Source: Pseudomonadota bacterium (GTDB lineage Bacteria > Pseudomonadota > Alphaproteobacteria > Rhizobiales > Xanthobacteraceae). From it: a stretch of DNA of 64,000 bases. This document shows, one piece after another, positions 25,671 through 34,150 of this stretch (within the stretch, counting starts at the first letter, position 1; each line of letters begins with the position of its first letter). The notes under the pieces are model-generated. The model was not told where the DNA came from, did no database searches, and saw only the letters and a list, made by a program, of their open reading frames with translations. The position numbers and the translations under genes are program-made. Location of the stretch: assembly GCA_023451825.1 (NCBI GenBank), contig JAEXYA010000051.1:62001-126000 (forward strand). The letters are read 5' to 3'.

Positions 25671-26944
25671 CGCTCGCCCTGGGCTGCATCGCAGACGACT
25701 ATACCGGCGCCTCCGATCTCGCCAACACGCTGACGCGCAATGGCCTGCGCACCGTGCAGACCATCGGCATTCCCGCCGATGACCTGAAGCTGCCCGATGT
25801 CGATGCCGTCGTAGTGTCGCTGAAAAGCCGTTCGATTGAGGCAAGTGCAGCCGTTGAGAAGTCGCGTGCTGCGGATAAATGGCTGCGCGGCCGCGGCGCT
25901 TCCCATGTGCTGTTCAAGATCTGCTCGACCTTCGACTCCACCGACAAGGGCAATATCGGTCCGGTGATGGACGCCCTGCGCACGGATGCCGGCGCCAACA
26001 TCGTGCTGGTCACGCCGGCTTTCCCGGAGACCGGGCGCACGGTGTATCAGGGCAATCTGTTTGTCGGCGCGGTGCCGCTCAATGAAAGCCCATTGAAAGA
26101 CCATCCGCTGAATCCGATGCATGATTCCAATCTTGTCCGCGTGCTGGCGCGGCAGAGCGGGACCAATATCGGCCTGGTCGATCTCGGCATCGTTGCAAGC
26201 GGCGCCGATGTGGTGCGTTCGCATCTCGACGGCTTGTCGGAGAACGGTTTTGGCGCGGCCGTTATCGACGCCGTATTTGCGGAAGACCTCGAAACCATCG
26301 GCGCTGTCGCGCTCGATCATCGGGTGTCGGTGGGAGCATCGGGTCTCGGGCTTGGCCTCGCGCGCGGGCTGGTCGCGTCCGGCCGCGTCAAGGCGGACGG
26401 CGCCACGTCAACAGCGGACAAGCCAATCGGCGGAGCCGCAGCCTGTCTCGCCGGCAGTTGCTCGCAAGCCACTTTGCAACAGATCGCGAAGGCCGAGCAG
26501 GCCATGCCGGTCCTGCATCTCGATCCCGATCAGGTCGTCGCCGGCAAGGATGAAGTTCAGCGCGCCATCGCCTGGGCGAAGGAACATCTCGCCAAGGGCC
26601 CGATCCTGATCGCCAGCAGTTCATCGCCCGATCAGGTGGCACAGCTCCAGAAGCGGCATGGCCGGGAAGCCGCCGGCCATGCCATCGAGCAGGCGATGGC
26701 GGATCTCGCCGAGGCACTTGTCGGCGCCGGCGTGCGCCGCCTGGTCGTGGCCGGCGGTGAGACGTCGGGCGCCGTGGTCGATCGGCTCGGCATTCCGGGC
26801 TTCCTTGTCGGCGCGGAGATCGCGGCCGGCGTGCCCGTGCTCCGCGCGGTGGGGGCCGGGCAGGGCGACATGGTGCTGGCGCTGAAATCCGGCAATTTTG
26901 GCGGGCCGGATTTCTTCGCCGATGCCTTGAAGCTGATGCCGTAA
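25667..26944 (+). CDS. otnK: 3-oxo-tetronate kinase (four-carbon acid sugar kinase family)
   Basis: The 425-aa kinase is of the DUF1537 / four-carbon acid sugar kinase group. The N-terminal domain starts LGCIADDYTGASDLANTLTRNGLRTVQTIG and the C-terminal nucleotide-binding domain has RLVVAGGETSGAVVDRLGI and GQGDMVLALKSGNFGGPDFF. It phosphorylates the 3-oxo acid before OtnC decarboxylates it. The ATG at 25667 overlaps the otnI stop. A family B repeat follows the stop by 15 bases. Confidence 0.93.
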   Translation: MTLALGCIADDYTGASDLANTLTRNGLRTVQTIGIPADDLKLPDVDAVVVSLKSRSIEASAAVEKSRAADKWLRGRGASHVLFKICSTFDSTDKGNIGPVMDALRTDAGANIVLVTPAFPETGRTVYQGNLFVGAVPLNESPLKDHPLNPMHDSNLVRVLARQSGTNIGLVDLGIVASGADVVRSHLDGLSENGFGAAVIDAVFAEDLETIGAVALDHRVSVGASGLGLGLARGLVASGRVKADGATSTADKPIGGAAACLAGSCSQATLQQIAKAEQAMPVLHLDPDQVVAGKDEVQRAIAWAKEHLAKGPILIASSSSPDQVAQLQKRHGREAAGHAIEQAMADLAEALVGAGVRRLVVAGGETSGAVVDRLGIPGFLVGAEIAAGVPVLRAVGAGQGDMVLALKSGNFGGPDFFADALKLMP

Positions 26945-26958
26945 CTGATCGCGGGCTT

Positions 26959-27064
26959 GTAGGATGGGTTGAGCGCAGTGAAAACCCATCGGCCGACCGA
27001 TGCGGCGGGCTCCGCTGATGGGTTTTCGCTCCGGCGCTGCGCGCCTGCGCTCAACCCATCCTAC
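26959..27064. repeat. Palindromic intergenic repeat, family B copy 1
   Basis: It begins GTAGGATGGGTTGAGCG and ends with its complement CGCTCAACCCATCCTAC; the interior has AAAACCCATC and GATGGGTTTT arms. Related copies lie at 42745 and 45723. It directly follows otnK. Confidence 0.88.
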
Positions 27065-27373
27065 GGCTCGGTGCAATTCTGGCTTCCACAAACCGCCGCC
27101 CATTTAGGCACCCCATTGCCGATCAATGATGCATTACAAATCGTTCATCTTGAGAGCGCCGTGACGGCGCGGTGACATCAGCGAAATCGCTTCATTTCAA
27201 GCATGAAACTGTTGTTGCGACGCCACGACGGGCCGTGAAACGATTAACAATACCGACGATGTGAAGGCCCTTGAGCCTTCGTTCCATAGCTAAACTTGAG
27301 AAGTTGAGCTAAATCATCGCGCGCCGGAATTAAGCTGCATCGCAGCAGCGCGCGGCGCGGAGGCCGTCGATAC
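27065..27373. promoter_or_regulatory. Upstream region of the RND efflux operon
   Basis: This 309-base spacer has no coding frame I can support. It holds a small GCGCCG-TGA-CGGCGC hairpin at 27166-27180 and a lower-GC stretch to about 27320 that should contain the efflux promoter. A GGAGG Shine-Dalgarno at 27359-27363 precedes the ATG at 27374. No regulator gene is adjacent. Confidence 0.5.
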
Positions 27374-30300
27374 ATGATCTCGTTGGTGCGCATTGCCCTG
27401 ACCAGGCCCTACACATTCGTGGTGTTGGCCCTGTTGCTGTTGATTATCGGGCCGCTTGCCGCACTGCGCACACCCACCGACATCTTCCCGGAAATCCGCA
27501 TCCCCGTCATCGGCGTGGTTTGGTCCTATACCGGCCTGCCGCCGGACCAGATGGCCGGGCGTATCACCACGCCGTTCCAGCGCTCGCTGACGACGACGGT
27601 GAATGACATCGAGCACATCGTCTCGAATTCCTATAACGGCTTCGGCATCGTCAAGATCTTCTTCCAGCCCAATGTCGATATCCGCACGGCGAACGCGCAG
27701 GTCACCGCGATCTCGCAGACACTGTTGCGCCAATTGCCCCCCGGCGCCACGCCGCCGCTGATCATGAACTATTCGGCCTCCACGGTGCCGATCATCAACG
27801 TGGCTCTGTCCGGTGACGGACTCAACGAGCAGCAGCTGCAGGATATCGGTTTCAACCAGCTGCGCACGTCGCTGGTGACGGTGCCGGGCGCTGCGATCCC
27901 GTTCCCGTTCGGCGGCAAGCAGCGTCAGGTGACCATCGATCTCAATCCCGCTGCGCTGCAGGCGCGTGGTCTGTCGGGGCAGGATGTCGCCAATGCGCTC
28001 GCTGCGCAAAACCTGATCACGCCGGTCGGCACCCAGAAGATCGGCCAGTTCGAATACACCATCAATCTCAACAATGCGCCGCTGAAGATCGAGGAACTCG
28101 CTAATCTGCCGATCCGGCAGGTCAATGGCGCCATGGTCTATGTCGGCGATGTCGCCACCGTGCGTGATGGCAACTCGCCGCAGACCAATATCGTCCATGT
28201 GGACGGCAATCGCTCGGTGCTGATGCAGGTGCTGAAGGCCGGCTCGGTCTCCACCCTCGACATCATTTCCGGGCTGAAGAAGAAAATCGAGGAAGTGCGT
28301 CCCGCGCTGCCGGATGCGCTGAAGATCGCCTATATCGGCGACCAGTCGATGTTCGTCGCCGGCGCGATTTCGGGGGTGGCGCATGAAGGCGTCATCGCGG
28401 CCGCGCTGACCTCGATCATGATCCTGCTCTTCCTTGGCAGCTGGCGCTCGACGGTGATCATCGCGGTGTCGATCCCGCTCGCGGTGCTGGGCGCCATCAT
28501 CATGCTGTCGCTGTTCGGCGAGACCCTGAACATCATGACGCTGGGCGGCCTCGCGCTCGCGGTCGGCATTCTCGTCGACGACGCCACGGTGACCATCGAA
28601 AACATCAATTACCATCTCGAACAGGGCAAGGATGTCGAGACATCCATCATGGACGGCGCCGCGCAGATCGTGACGCCGGCTTTCGTCTCGCTGCTCTGTA
28701 TCTGCATCGTCTTCGTGCCGATGTTCTTCCTGAACGGCATCGCAAAATTCCTGTTCGTGCCGATGGCCATGTCGGTGATGTTCGCCATGATCTGGTCGTT
28801 CATCCTGTCACGCACCCTTGTGCCGACCATGGCGATGTATCTGCTCAAGCCGCATGTTCATCACGAGGGCGAGAAGCCGCCGACGCGCAATCCGCTGGTC
28901 AGGTTCCAGCGCGGCTTCGAGAACCGGTTCGAAAAAATCCGCAGCGGCTATCACAGCCTGCTCGATCTCGCACTGGCCCGCCGGCCGGTCTTCGTGATCG
29001 GTTTCATGCTGTTCGTCGGCGCGTCCTTCCTGCTGGTGCCGTTCCTCGGCCGCAACTTCTTCCCGCAGGTCGATGCCGGCAGCATCCTGATGCATGTGCG
29101 CGTGCAGGTCGGCACCCGCGTGGAGGAGACCGCCAATCAGCTCGCGGATATCCAGAAGACGATCCGCACCATCATTCCGCCGAATGAGATCGAGACCATG
29201 ACCGACAATATCGGTCTGCCCGTCTCGGGCATCAATCTCACCTATAACAACACCGGCGTGCTCGGCAGCGCCGATGGCGACATCCAGATCAAGCTGCGCG
29301 ATGGCCACCGGCCGACGGAGGAATACGTCAAGCTGTTGCGTGAAAAACTGCCGCGCGAATACCCCGGCACCAGCTTCGCCTTCCTGCCGGCCGACATCGT
29401 CAGCCAGATCCTGAATTTCGGCGCGCCGGCGCCGATCGATCTGCAGATCCGCGGCAATCGGACCGCGGAGAACTATGACTATGCCAACAAGCTGCTCGCC
29501 AGGGTGAAGCAGATCCCGGGCATTGCCGATGCCCGCATCCAGCAGTCGCCGAACAATCCCGGCTTCAACATCGATGTGGATCGCACCCGCGCGCAATATG
29601 TCGGGCTCACCGAGCGCGACGTCACCAACAGCCTCGTGGTGAATCTCGCCGGCTCCTCGCAGGTGGCGCCGACTTATTACCTCAATCCGGACAACGGCAT
29701 CTCCTACTCGATCGTGATGCAGACGCCGCAATACAAGATGGACTCGCTGAACGCGCTGCAGACGCTGCCGATCACCTCGGCCAGCGCCCAGGGCTCGCCG
29801 ATCCTCGGCGGCATCGCCGATATCAAGCGGACGTCGACCAATGCCGTGGTGTCGCAATACGACATCCAGACCATGGTGCAGATCTATGCCACCACCCAGG
29901 GGCGCGATCTCGGCTCGGTCTCGAACGACATCTACAAGGCCATCGAGGAAACCAAGGCCGAACTGCCGCGCGGCTCCACGGTGGCGCTGCTTGGCCAGGT
30001 CGAGACCATGAACTCGTCCTTCGCCGGCCTGCTGTTCGGCCTGCTCGGCGCCGTCGTGCTGATCTATTTCCTGATCGTCGTGAACTTCCAGTCCTGGTCC
30101 GATCCGTTCGTGATCATCACCGCGCTACCGGCGGCGCTCGCCGGCATCGTCTGGATGCTGTTCACCACGGAGACGACCCTGTCGGTTCCGGCGCTGACCG
30201 GCGCCATCATGTGTATGGGCGTCGCTACCGCGAACTCGGTGCTGGTGATATCCTTCGCCCGTGAGCGTTATGCCGTGCATGGCGATCCCATCAAGGCGGC

Positions 30301-30568
30301 GCTGGAGGCGGGGTTCACCCGGTTCCGCCCGGTTCTGATGACGGCGCTGGCCATGATCATCGGCATGGCGCCCATGGCCTTCGGCCTGGGCGAGGGCGGC
30401 GAGCAGAATGCGCCGCTTGGTCGCGCGGTCATTGGCGGCTTGATTTTTGCCACCATCGCCACCTTGATGTTCGTGCCGGTCGTGTTCAGCCTCGTGCATA
30501 AAAAACAACAATCCGATCACCAGACTTCGGCCCATCCGGCCGCTTCGGAGCCTTCGCATGTCCACTGA
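27374..30568 (+). CDS. RND-family efflux permease (HAE1/AcrB type)
   Basis: The 1064-aa inner-membrane pump has the RND layout: one N-terminal span (residues 14-32), a large periplasmic loop, six spans, a second loop and six more spans. The proton-relay Asp pair lies in GLALAVGILVDDATVTIENINYHLEQG at about 396-422. Family segments include PTDIFPEIRIPVIGVVWSYTGLPPDQMAGRI and RNFFPQVDAGSILMHVRV. It probably exports hydrophobic compounds by proton antiport. The adaptor gene overlaps its end by 11 bases; no outer membrane factor is encoded nearby, so a shared TolC-like protein is presumed. Confidence 0.95.
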   Translation: MISLVRIALTRPYTFVVLALLLLIIGPLAALRTPTDIFPEIRIPVIGVVWSYTGLPPDQMAGRITTPFQRSLTTTVNDIEHIVSNSYNGFGIVKIFFQPNVDIRTANAQVTAISQTLLRQLPPGATPPLIMNYSASTVPIINVALSGDGLNEQQLQDIGFNQLRTSLVTVPGAAIPFPFGGKQRQVTIDLNPAALQARGLSGQDVANALAAQNLITPVGTQKIGQFEYTINLNNAPLKIEELANLPIRQVNGAMVYVGDVATVRDGNSPQTNIVHVDGNRSVLMQVLKAGSVSTLDIISGLKKKIEEVRPALPDALKIAYIGDQSMFVAGAISGVAHEGVIAAALTSIMILLFLGSWRSTVIIAVSIPLAVLGAIIMLSLFGETLNIMTLGGLALAVGILVDDATVTIENINYHLEQGKDVETSIMDGAAQIVTPAFVSLLCICIVFVPMFFLNGIAKFLFVPMAMSVMFAMIWSFILSRTLVPTMAMYLLKPHVHHEGEKPPTRNPLVRFQRGFENRFEKIRSGYHSLLDLALARRPVFVIGFMLFVGASFLLVPFLGRNFFPQVDAGSILMHVRVQVGTRVEETANQLADIQKTIRTIIPPNEIETMTDNIGLPVSGINLTYNNTGVLGSADGDIQIKLRDGHRPTEEYVKLLREKLPREYPGTSFAFLPADIVSQILNFGAPAPIDLQIRGNRTAENYDYANKLLARVKQIPGIADARIQQSPNNPGFNIDVDRTRAQYVGLTERDVTNSLVVNLAGSSQVAPTYYLNPDNGISYSIVMQTPQYKMDSLNALQTLPITSASAQGSPILGGIADIKRTSTNAVVSQYDIQTMVQIYATTQGRDLGSVSNDIYKAIEETKAELPRGSTVALLGQVETMNSSFAGLLFGLLGAVVLIYFLIVVNFQSWSDPFVIITALPAALAGIVWMLFTTETTLSVPALTGAIMCMGVATANSVLVISFARERYAVHGDPIKAALEAGFTRFRPVLMTALAMIIGMAPMAFGLGEGGEQNAPLGRAVIGGLIFATIATLMFVPVVFSLVHKKQQSDHQTSAHPAASEPSHVH

Positions 30569-31775
30569 GAAGCCCCTCGATCAGGCCCCGCAGGTCTCCC
30601 GCCGCAAGCTCGGCGTGGCCGGCGTGGTCGGCCTTGTCGTCGCCGGCAGCGTGGTCGTCACCGGCATCATGGCCCGTGCCAAGACCGATACGGACCTCAA
30701 GACCTGGACGGCCGAGCAGGCGGTTCCGACGGTCGCCGTGGCCTTACCCGGCAGCCGGCCGCTCAAGCCGACCCTGGACCTTCCTGGCCGCCTGGAGGCC
30801 TATTCCCGCGCGCCGATCTTCGGCCGCGTCTCCGGCTATCTGAAGAGCTGGGATGCCGATATGGGCGCCCAGGTGAAGGCCGGGCAGGTGATCGCCGAAA
30901 TCGACGCGCCGGATCTCGACCAGCAGCTGCTGCAGGCCCGCGCCGATCTCGTCAGCCAGCAGTCCAGCGCAAAGCTGTCGGAAGCGACGCTGAACCGCCG
31001 CAAGACGCTGGTGGCCTCGAATTTCGTCTCCGCCCAGGAGATCGACGAGCGCACGGCCGACCTCAACAACAAGCGCGCCGCCGTGAAATCCGGCGAGGCC
31101 AATGTGCAGCGCCTCGAGGCGTTGGCGGATTACAAGAAGATCACCGTGCCGTTCGATGGCATCGTCACCCAGCGCAACACCGATGTCGGCGCGCTGATCT
31201 CCGGCGGCACCGGCACCGGGGCTGCGATGTTCGTGATCTCCGATGTCAGCAAGCTGCGCGTCTATGTGGAGGTGCCGCAGAATTTTGCGCCGGCGGTGCA
31301 GATCGGCACCAAGGCGACCATCACGGTGCCGGACCATCCGAACGAGGTGTTCGAGGCCACGGTGGAAGCGTCGTCGCGCGCCGTCGATATCGGCTCCGGC
31401 ACCACGCGCATGCAGCTCCGTCTCGACAATCGCGACGGCAAGCTGATGCCGGGCGGTTTTGCCAATGTGAAGCTGGCGCTCACCGGCACCGTTGCGCCGC
31501 TGCATGTTCCGGCCAGCGCTTTGATCTTCGGCCAGAAGGGGCTGCGCGTCGCCACGGTGACGCCGGATGATCGCATCCTGTTCAAGAGCGTCACGATTGC
31601 CCGCGATCTCGGCCGCGAGATCGAGATCGGCGCAGGGATCAGTGCGGATGATCGCATCGTCACGGCACCGCCGGACGGTTTGAACGACGGCGACAAGGTG
31701 CGTGTGACGGGCGGGCCTGCTGCAAAGGACGGCAAGCCGACGGCGGAGACGGAGAAGAAGCAGGTGAAGGGGTAG
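30558..31775 (+). CDS. RND efflux periplasmic adaptor (membrane fusion protein)
   Basis: The 405-aa protein has an N-terminal membrane anchor (residues 21-40, GVAGVVGLVVAGSVVVTGIM), the beta-barrel/lipoyl region SRAPIFGRVSGYLKSWDADMGAQVKAGQVIAEID, a coiled-coil hairpin (LLQARADLVSQQSSAKLSEATLNRRKTLVASN...) and ITVPFDGIVTQRNTDVGALIS. It links the pump to an outer membrane channel. Its start overlaps the permease gene by 11 bases. Permease before adaptor is opposite to the common acrA-acrB order. Confidence 0.95.
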   Translation: MSTEKPLDQAPQVSRRKLGVAGVVGLVVAGSVVVTGIMARAKTDTDLKTWTAEQAVPTVAVALPGSRPLKPTLDLPGRLEAYSRAPIFGRVSGYLKSWDADMGAQVKAGQVIAEIDAPDLDQQLLQARADLVSQQSSAKLSEATLNRRKTLVASNFVSAQEIDERTADLNNKRAAVKSGEANVQRLEALADYKKITVPFDGIVTQRNTDVGALISGGTGTGAAMFVISDVSKLRVYVEVPQNFAPAVQIGTKATITVPDHPNEVFEATVEASSRAVDIGSGTTRMQLRLDNRDGKLMPGGFANVKLALTGTVAPLHVPASALIFGQKGLRVATVTPDDRILFKSVTIARDLGREIEIGAGISADDRIVTAPPDGLNDGDKVRVTGGPAAKDGKPTAETEKKQVKG

Positions 31776-31805
31776 GGGGCGTTGCTGCGCGAGTTGAGCG
31801 CGCGG

Positions 31806-31964
31806 AGAGACCCCCACCCCGGCCCTCCCCCGCAAGCGGGAGAGGGGGCGCTAGAGTCGATAGTGCGGTGGTGATGGATAGTTGCAGCTAACTATGATTA
31901 GCTAACAACGACGCTCCACTTCCCCCTCTCCCGCTTGCGGGGGAGGGCCGGGGTGGGGGCAGCC
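31806..31964. repeat. Palindromic repeat, family E copy 1 (left flank of DUF559 gene)
   Basis: The left arm (CCCCCACCCCGGCCCTCCCC, then CGCAAGCGGGAGAGGGGG) is matched at the right by CCCCCTCTCCCGCTTGCGGG and GGAGGGCCGGGGTGGGGG. The centre is lower in GC (GTGGTGATGGATAGTTGCAG...). A second copy with the same layout is at 32353-32503, beginning at the other end of the DUF559 gene. Confidence 0.92.
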
Positions 31965-31982
31965 ACACACTCAGGCTCATCC

Positions 31983-32402
31983 ATGGACACTCCCAGCACT
32001 CCCGTCTGGAAAGTCCCGCGCCGCCAGCGCAACAATGCGCGCGCCTTGCGCCAAAACCTTACCGATGCGGAACGCCTGCTCTGGTACGAACTGCGCGATC
32101 ATCGCCTGATCGGCGCCGGTTTCCGGCGGCAGGTCCCCGTTGATCGCTATATCGCTGATTTCGTCTGCCATGCAGCGAGACTGATTATCGAGCTTGATGG
32201 TGGTCAGCATTATTCCGACGAGGGCGAACGACGGGATACGATGCGAACGGCTGTGCTGGAAGCACATGGTTTCCGCGTGCTGCGATTTACGAACACGGAT
32301 GTGATTAGCAATCGGGAAGGAGTGCTCGAAACCATCGCTGCGGCGATCGCGGAGAGAGCCCCCACCCCGACCCTCCCCCGCAAGCGGGAGAGGGGGCGCT
32401 AG
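31983..32402 (+). CDS. DUF559 endonuclease-like protein
   Basis: The 139-aa protein matches the DUF559 / Vsr-like group of PD-(D/E)XK proteins: NARALRQNLTDAERLLWYELRDHRL, then the active-site-like YIADFVCHAARLIIELDGGQ with a following His (QHYSDEGERRD), and AHGFRVLRFTNTDVISN. Family members are uncharacterised but related to Vsr nicking endonucleases. ATG at 31983 is preferred; upstream codons run into repeat copy 1. The final 16 residues (ERAPTPTLPRKRERGR) and the stop are encoded by repeat copy 2, so the gene and repeat are physically fused. Confidence 0.88.
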   Translation: MDTPSTPVWKVPRRQRNNARALRQNLTDAERLLWYELRDHRLIGAGFRRQVPVDRYIADFVCHAARLIIELDGGQHYSDEGERRDTMRTAVLEAHGFRVLRFTNTDVISNREGVLETIAAAIAERAPTPTLPRKRERGR

Positions 32403-32503
32403 GGCCGCGAATGTAGTGGTGATAGATTGTCTGTTTAGCTAGCCACGACGCTCCTCTTCCCCCTCTCCCGCACTTGCGGGGGAGGGCCGGGGTGGGGGCA
32501 GCC
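32353..32503. repeat. Palindromic repeat, family E copy 2 (right flank, overlaps DUF559 end)
   Basis: This copy has the same arms as copy 1 (CCCCCACCCCGACCCTCCCC and its partner GGAGGGCCGGGGTGGGGG), with a slightly shorter, differing centre. It begins about 50 bases before the DUF559 stop and runs to just before the thiolase-like gene. The two copies are direct repeats about 547 bases apart. Confidence 0.92.
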
Positions 32504-32516
32504 ACAAACTCCTTAG

Positions 32517-34025
32517 CTAGCCGACAGCCCACTCCAGCACCCCATCCCCGGCCGTCGAGATCCTCCCCTTCGCCCCCACCGGCGTCCGATCCTGATCCAT
32601 CAGCATCGCCAGCGTGCCCGCATCATGCGCCGGCACCCGCGCCAGCGCCCGCTCATTGGCTGGCGTGCGCACGATCACCACGCCATGCTCGATCTCGCCG
32701 CCGCGGCCATAGATCACCGTAAAGCTCTCCACGGTCCCATCGCCCGATGCTTCGGTGACATAGACCGGCACCGGCCCGCGATTGCGATCGGCGTCCGCCT
32801 GCACGCTCACGCTCTGTGCGATCGGCTCCGCCGGCGTGCTCTTCGACACCACCAGCGCATGATGCTTGGTCACGAACCCGCCCTGCGCATAGAGCAGCCC
32901 CGTCTTCGTCCCCGCCCGAACCTTCCGCACCATCGCGCAGGCCGCATGCGCCATGTAATCATTCAGCGGCGCGCCGAAGAACGTCAGGCCGCCCGTCACT
33001 GTCGGCATCACGTCGTCGCCGAGGCCCAGCGTGCGCCGTGCCATCTTCGGCACGCAGGGAAAGCAGCTATAGAGTTCGATGGCATCGAATGCCTTGCCAG
33101 ATCCACCCACCAGCGCCATCACGGCTTTCAGCACCGCATTCTGCGCGTGGCTTTCCACATACTGATCGCGGTCGAGATAGTCGCGCGGCTCCTCGGCGGA
33201 CGCACCGCCGACGATATGCACCATGCGATCCTCCGGCACGCCCGCCGCGCGCGCCTTCGCAAGGCTGGTGACGAGGATCGCCGATGACTGGTTCACCATC
33301 GGATTGGCAACCATCAGCTTCGTATAGGGCCAGGCGATCAGCCGGTTATCCGCCGTCGGCGTGGTGATCTCGTCAGGCGTAAACGCCTTCTTGTTCCAGG
33401 CTTCCGGATTGGTCGCCGCCACGCCGGCATAGCGCGACCACAGCTCGCCGCTCTCGCGATGCGCCTCGCGCGGCGTCTGGCCCCAATGCGCGGCGGAGGC
33501 CGCTTCATAGAACGGATAGACCGTCACCGGCTTGTTGACGCCGAGCTTCACCGCCATCGGCTTCTGGTAGTTGGAGCCACGCAGCGGCTCCGGCGCATCA
33601 TGCGCAAACGGCGTCCATGGCAGCGCGACTTTGGCGCGCTCGGCCTTGGTCGCCGTGCCCTGCGACTCCGCGCCGGTGATCGCCGCCACCTGGCTCTCGC
33701 CGCGTGCGATGCGCTGCGCCGCTTCATGGATGTAGCGGATCGGGCTCTCGCCGCCGACCGGGCCGTAATAGGCATGTTTCGGCGCGATGCCGAGTTTGTC
33801 GCTGAGCCGCTTTTCCGGCGCGGTATAGCGCCAGCTCAAAAAATTCACGATGTCGAGCGAGTCGATATCCTTCAGCAGCGCACCGCCGGCATCCTGCTCG
33901 GCACGCTTCAGCGCCTCGATCATCAGGTCGAGCGGTTCTAGGCCCTGCGTCAGTTCCTTCGGATGGTCGGAGAATTCACCGACGCCGACGATGACGGGAA
34001 TGCGGTCTTCAGTTTGCTTGGTCAT
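32517..34025 (-). CDS. Thiolase-superfamily acetyl-CoA acetyltransferase-like protein
   Basis: The 502-aa protein fits the SCP-x/thiolase-like acyltransferase group: PVIVGVGEFSDHPKE at the start, AAITGAESQGTATKA, LVANPMVNQSSAILV, ELYSCFPCVPKMAR (candidate active-site Cys), GGLTFFGAPLNDYMAHAACAMV and GLLYAQGGFVTKHHALV. An extra C-terminal domain of about 100 residues (VPVYVTEASGDGTVESFTVIYGRGGEIEHGVVIVRTP) resembles an OB-fold tail found in such proteins. A role in CoA-ester metabolism is likely, with no defined substrate. Confidence 0.85.
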   Translation of the reverse strand: MTKQTEDRIPVIVGVGEFSDHPKELTQGLEPLDLMIEALKRAEQDAGGALLKDIDSLDIVNFLSWRYTAPEKRLSDKLGIAPKHAYYGPVGGESPIRYIHEAAQRIARGESQVAAITGAESQGTATKAERAKVALPWTPFAHDAPEPLRGSNYQKPMAVKLGVNKPVTVYPFYEAASAAHWGQTPREAHRESGELWSRYAGVAATNPEAWNKKAFTPDEITTPTADNRLIAWPYTKLMVANPMVNQSSAILVTSLAKARAAGVPEDRMVHIVGGASAEEPRDYLDRDQYVESHAQNAVLKAVMALVGGSGKAFDAIELYSCFPCVPKMARRTLGLGDDVMPTVTGGLTFFGAPLNDYMAHAACAMVRKVRAGTKTGLLYAQGGFVTKHHALVVSKSTPAEPIAQSVSVQADADRNRGPVPVYVTEASGDGTVESFTVIYGRGGEIEHGVVIVRTPANERALARVPAHDAGTLAMLMDQDRTPVGAKGRISTAGDGVLEWAVG

Positions 34026-34051
34026 TTTCTTGTTCTCTCTGTTCTCTCAGC

Positions 34052-34134
34052 CGTCATTGCGAGGAGCGAAGCGACGAAGCAATCCAGCCTTTCTTCGCGG
34101 GGCTCTGGATTGCTTCGCTGCGCTCGCAATGACG
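34052..34134. repeat. Palindromic intergenic repeat, family A copy 4
   Basis: Outer arms CGTCATTGCGAG / CTCGCAATGACG and inner GAAGCAATCCAG / CTGGATTGCTTC, as in the three other copies. It fills the space between the thiolase-like start and the nitronate monooxygenase stop. Confidence 0.9.
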
Positions 34135-34150
34135 ATGAACATTCACTCAC

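Noticed and set aside
27314..28615. A 433-codon minus-strand frame under the RND permease gene.
   Set aside because: It is a complement of the permease with the same compositional artefact and no motif.
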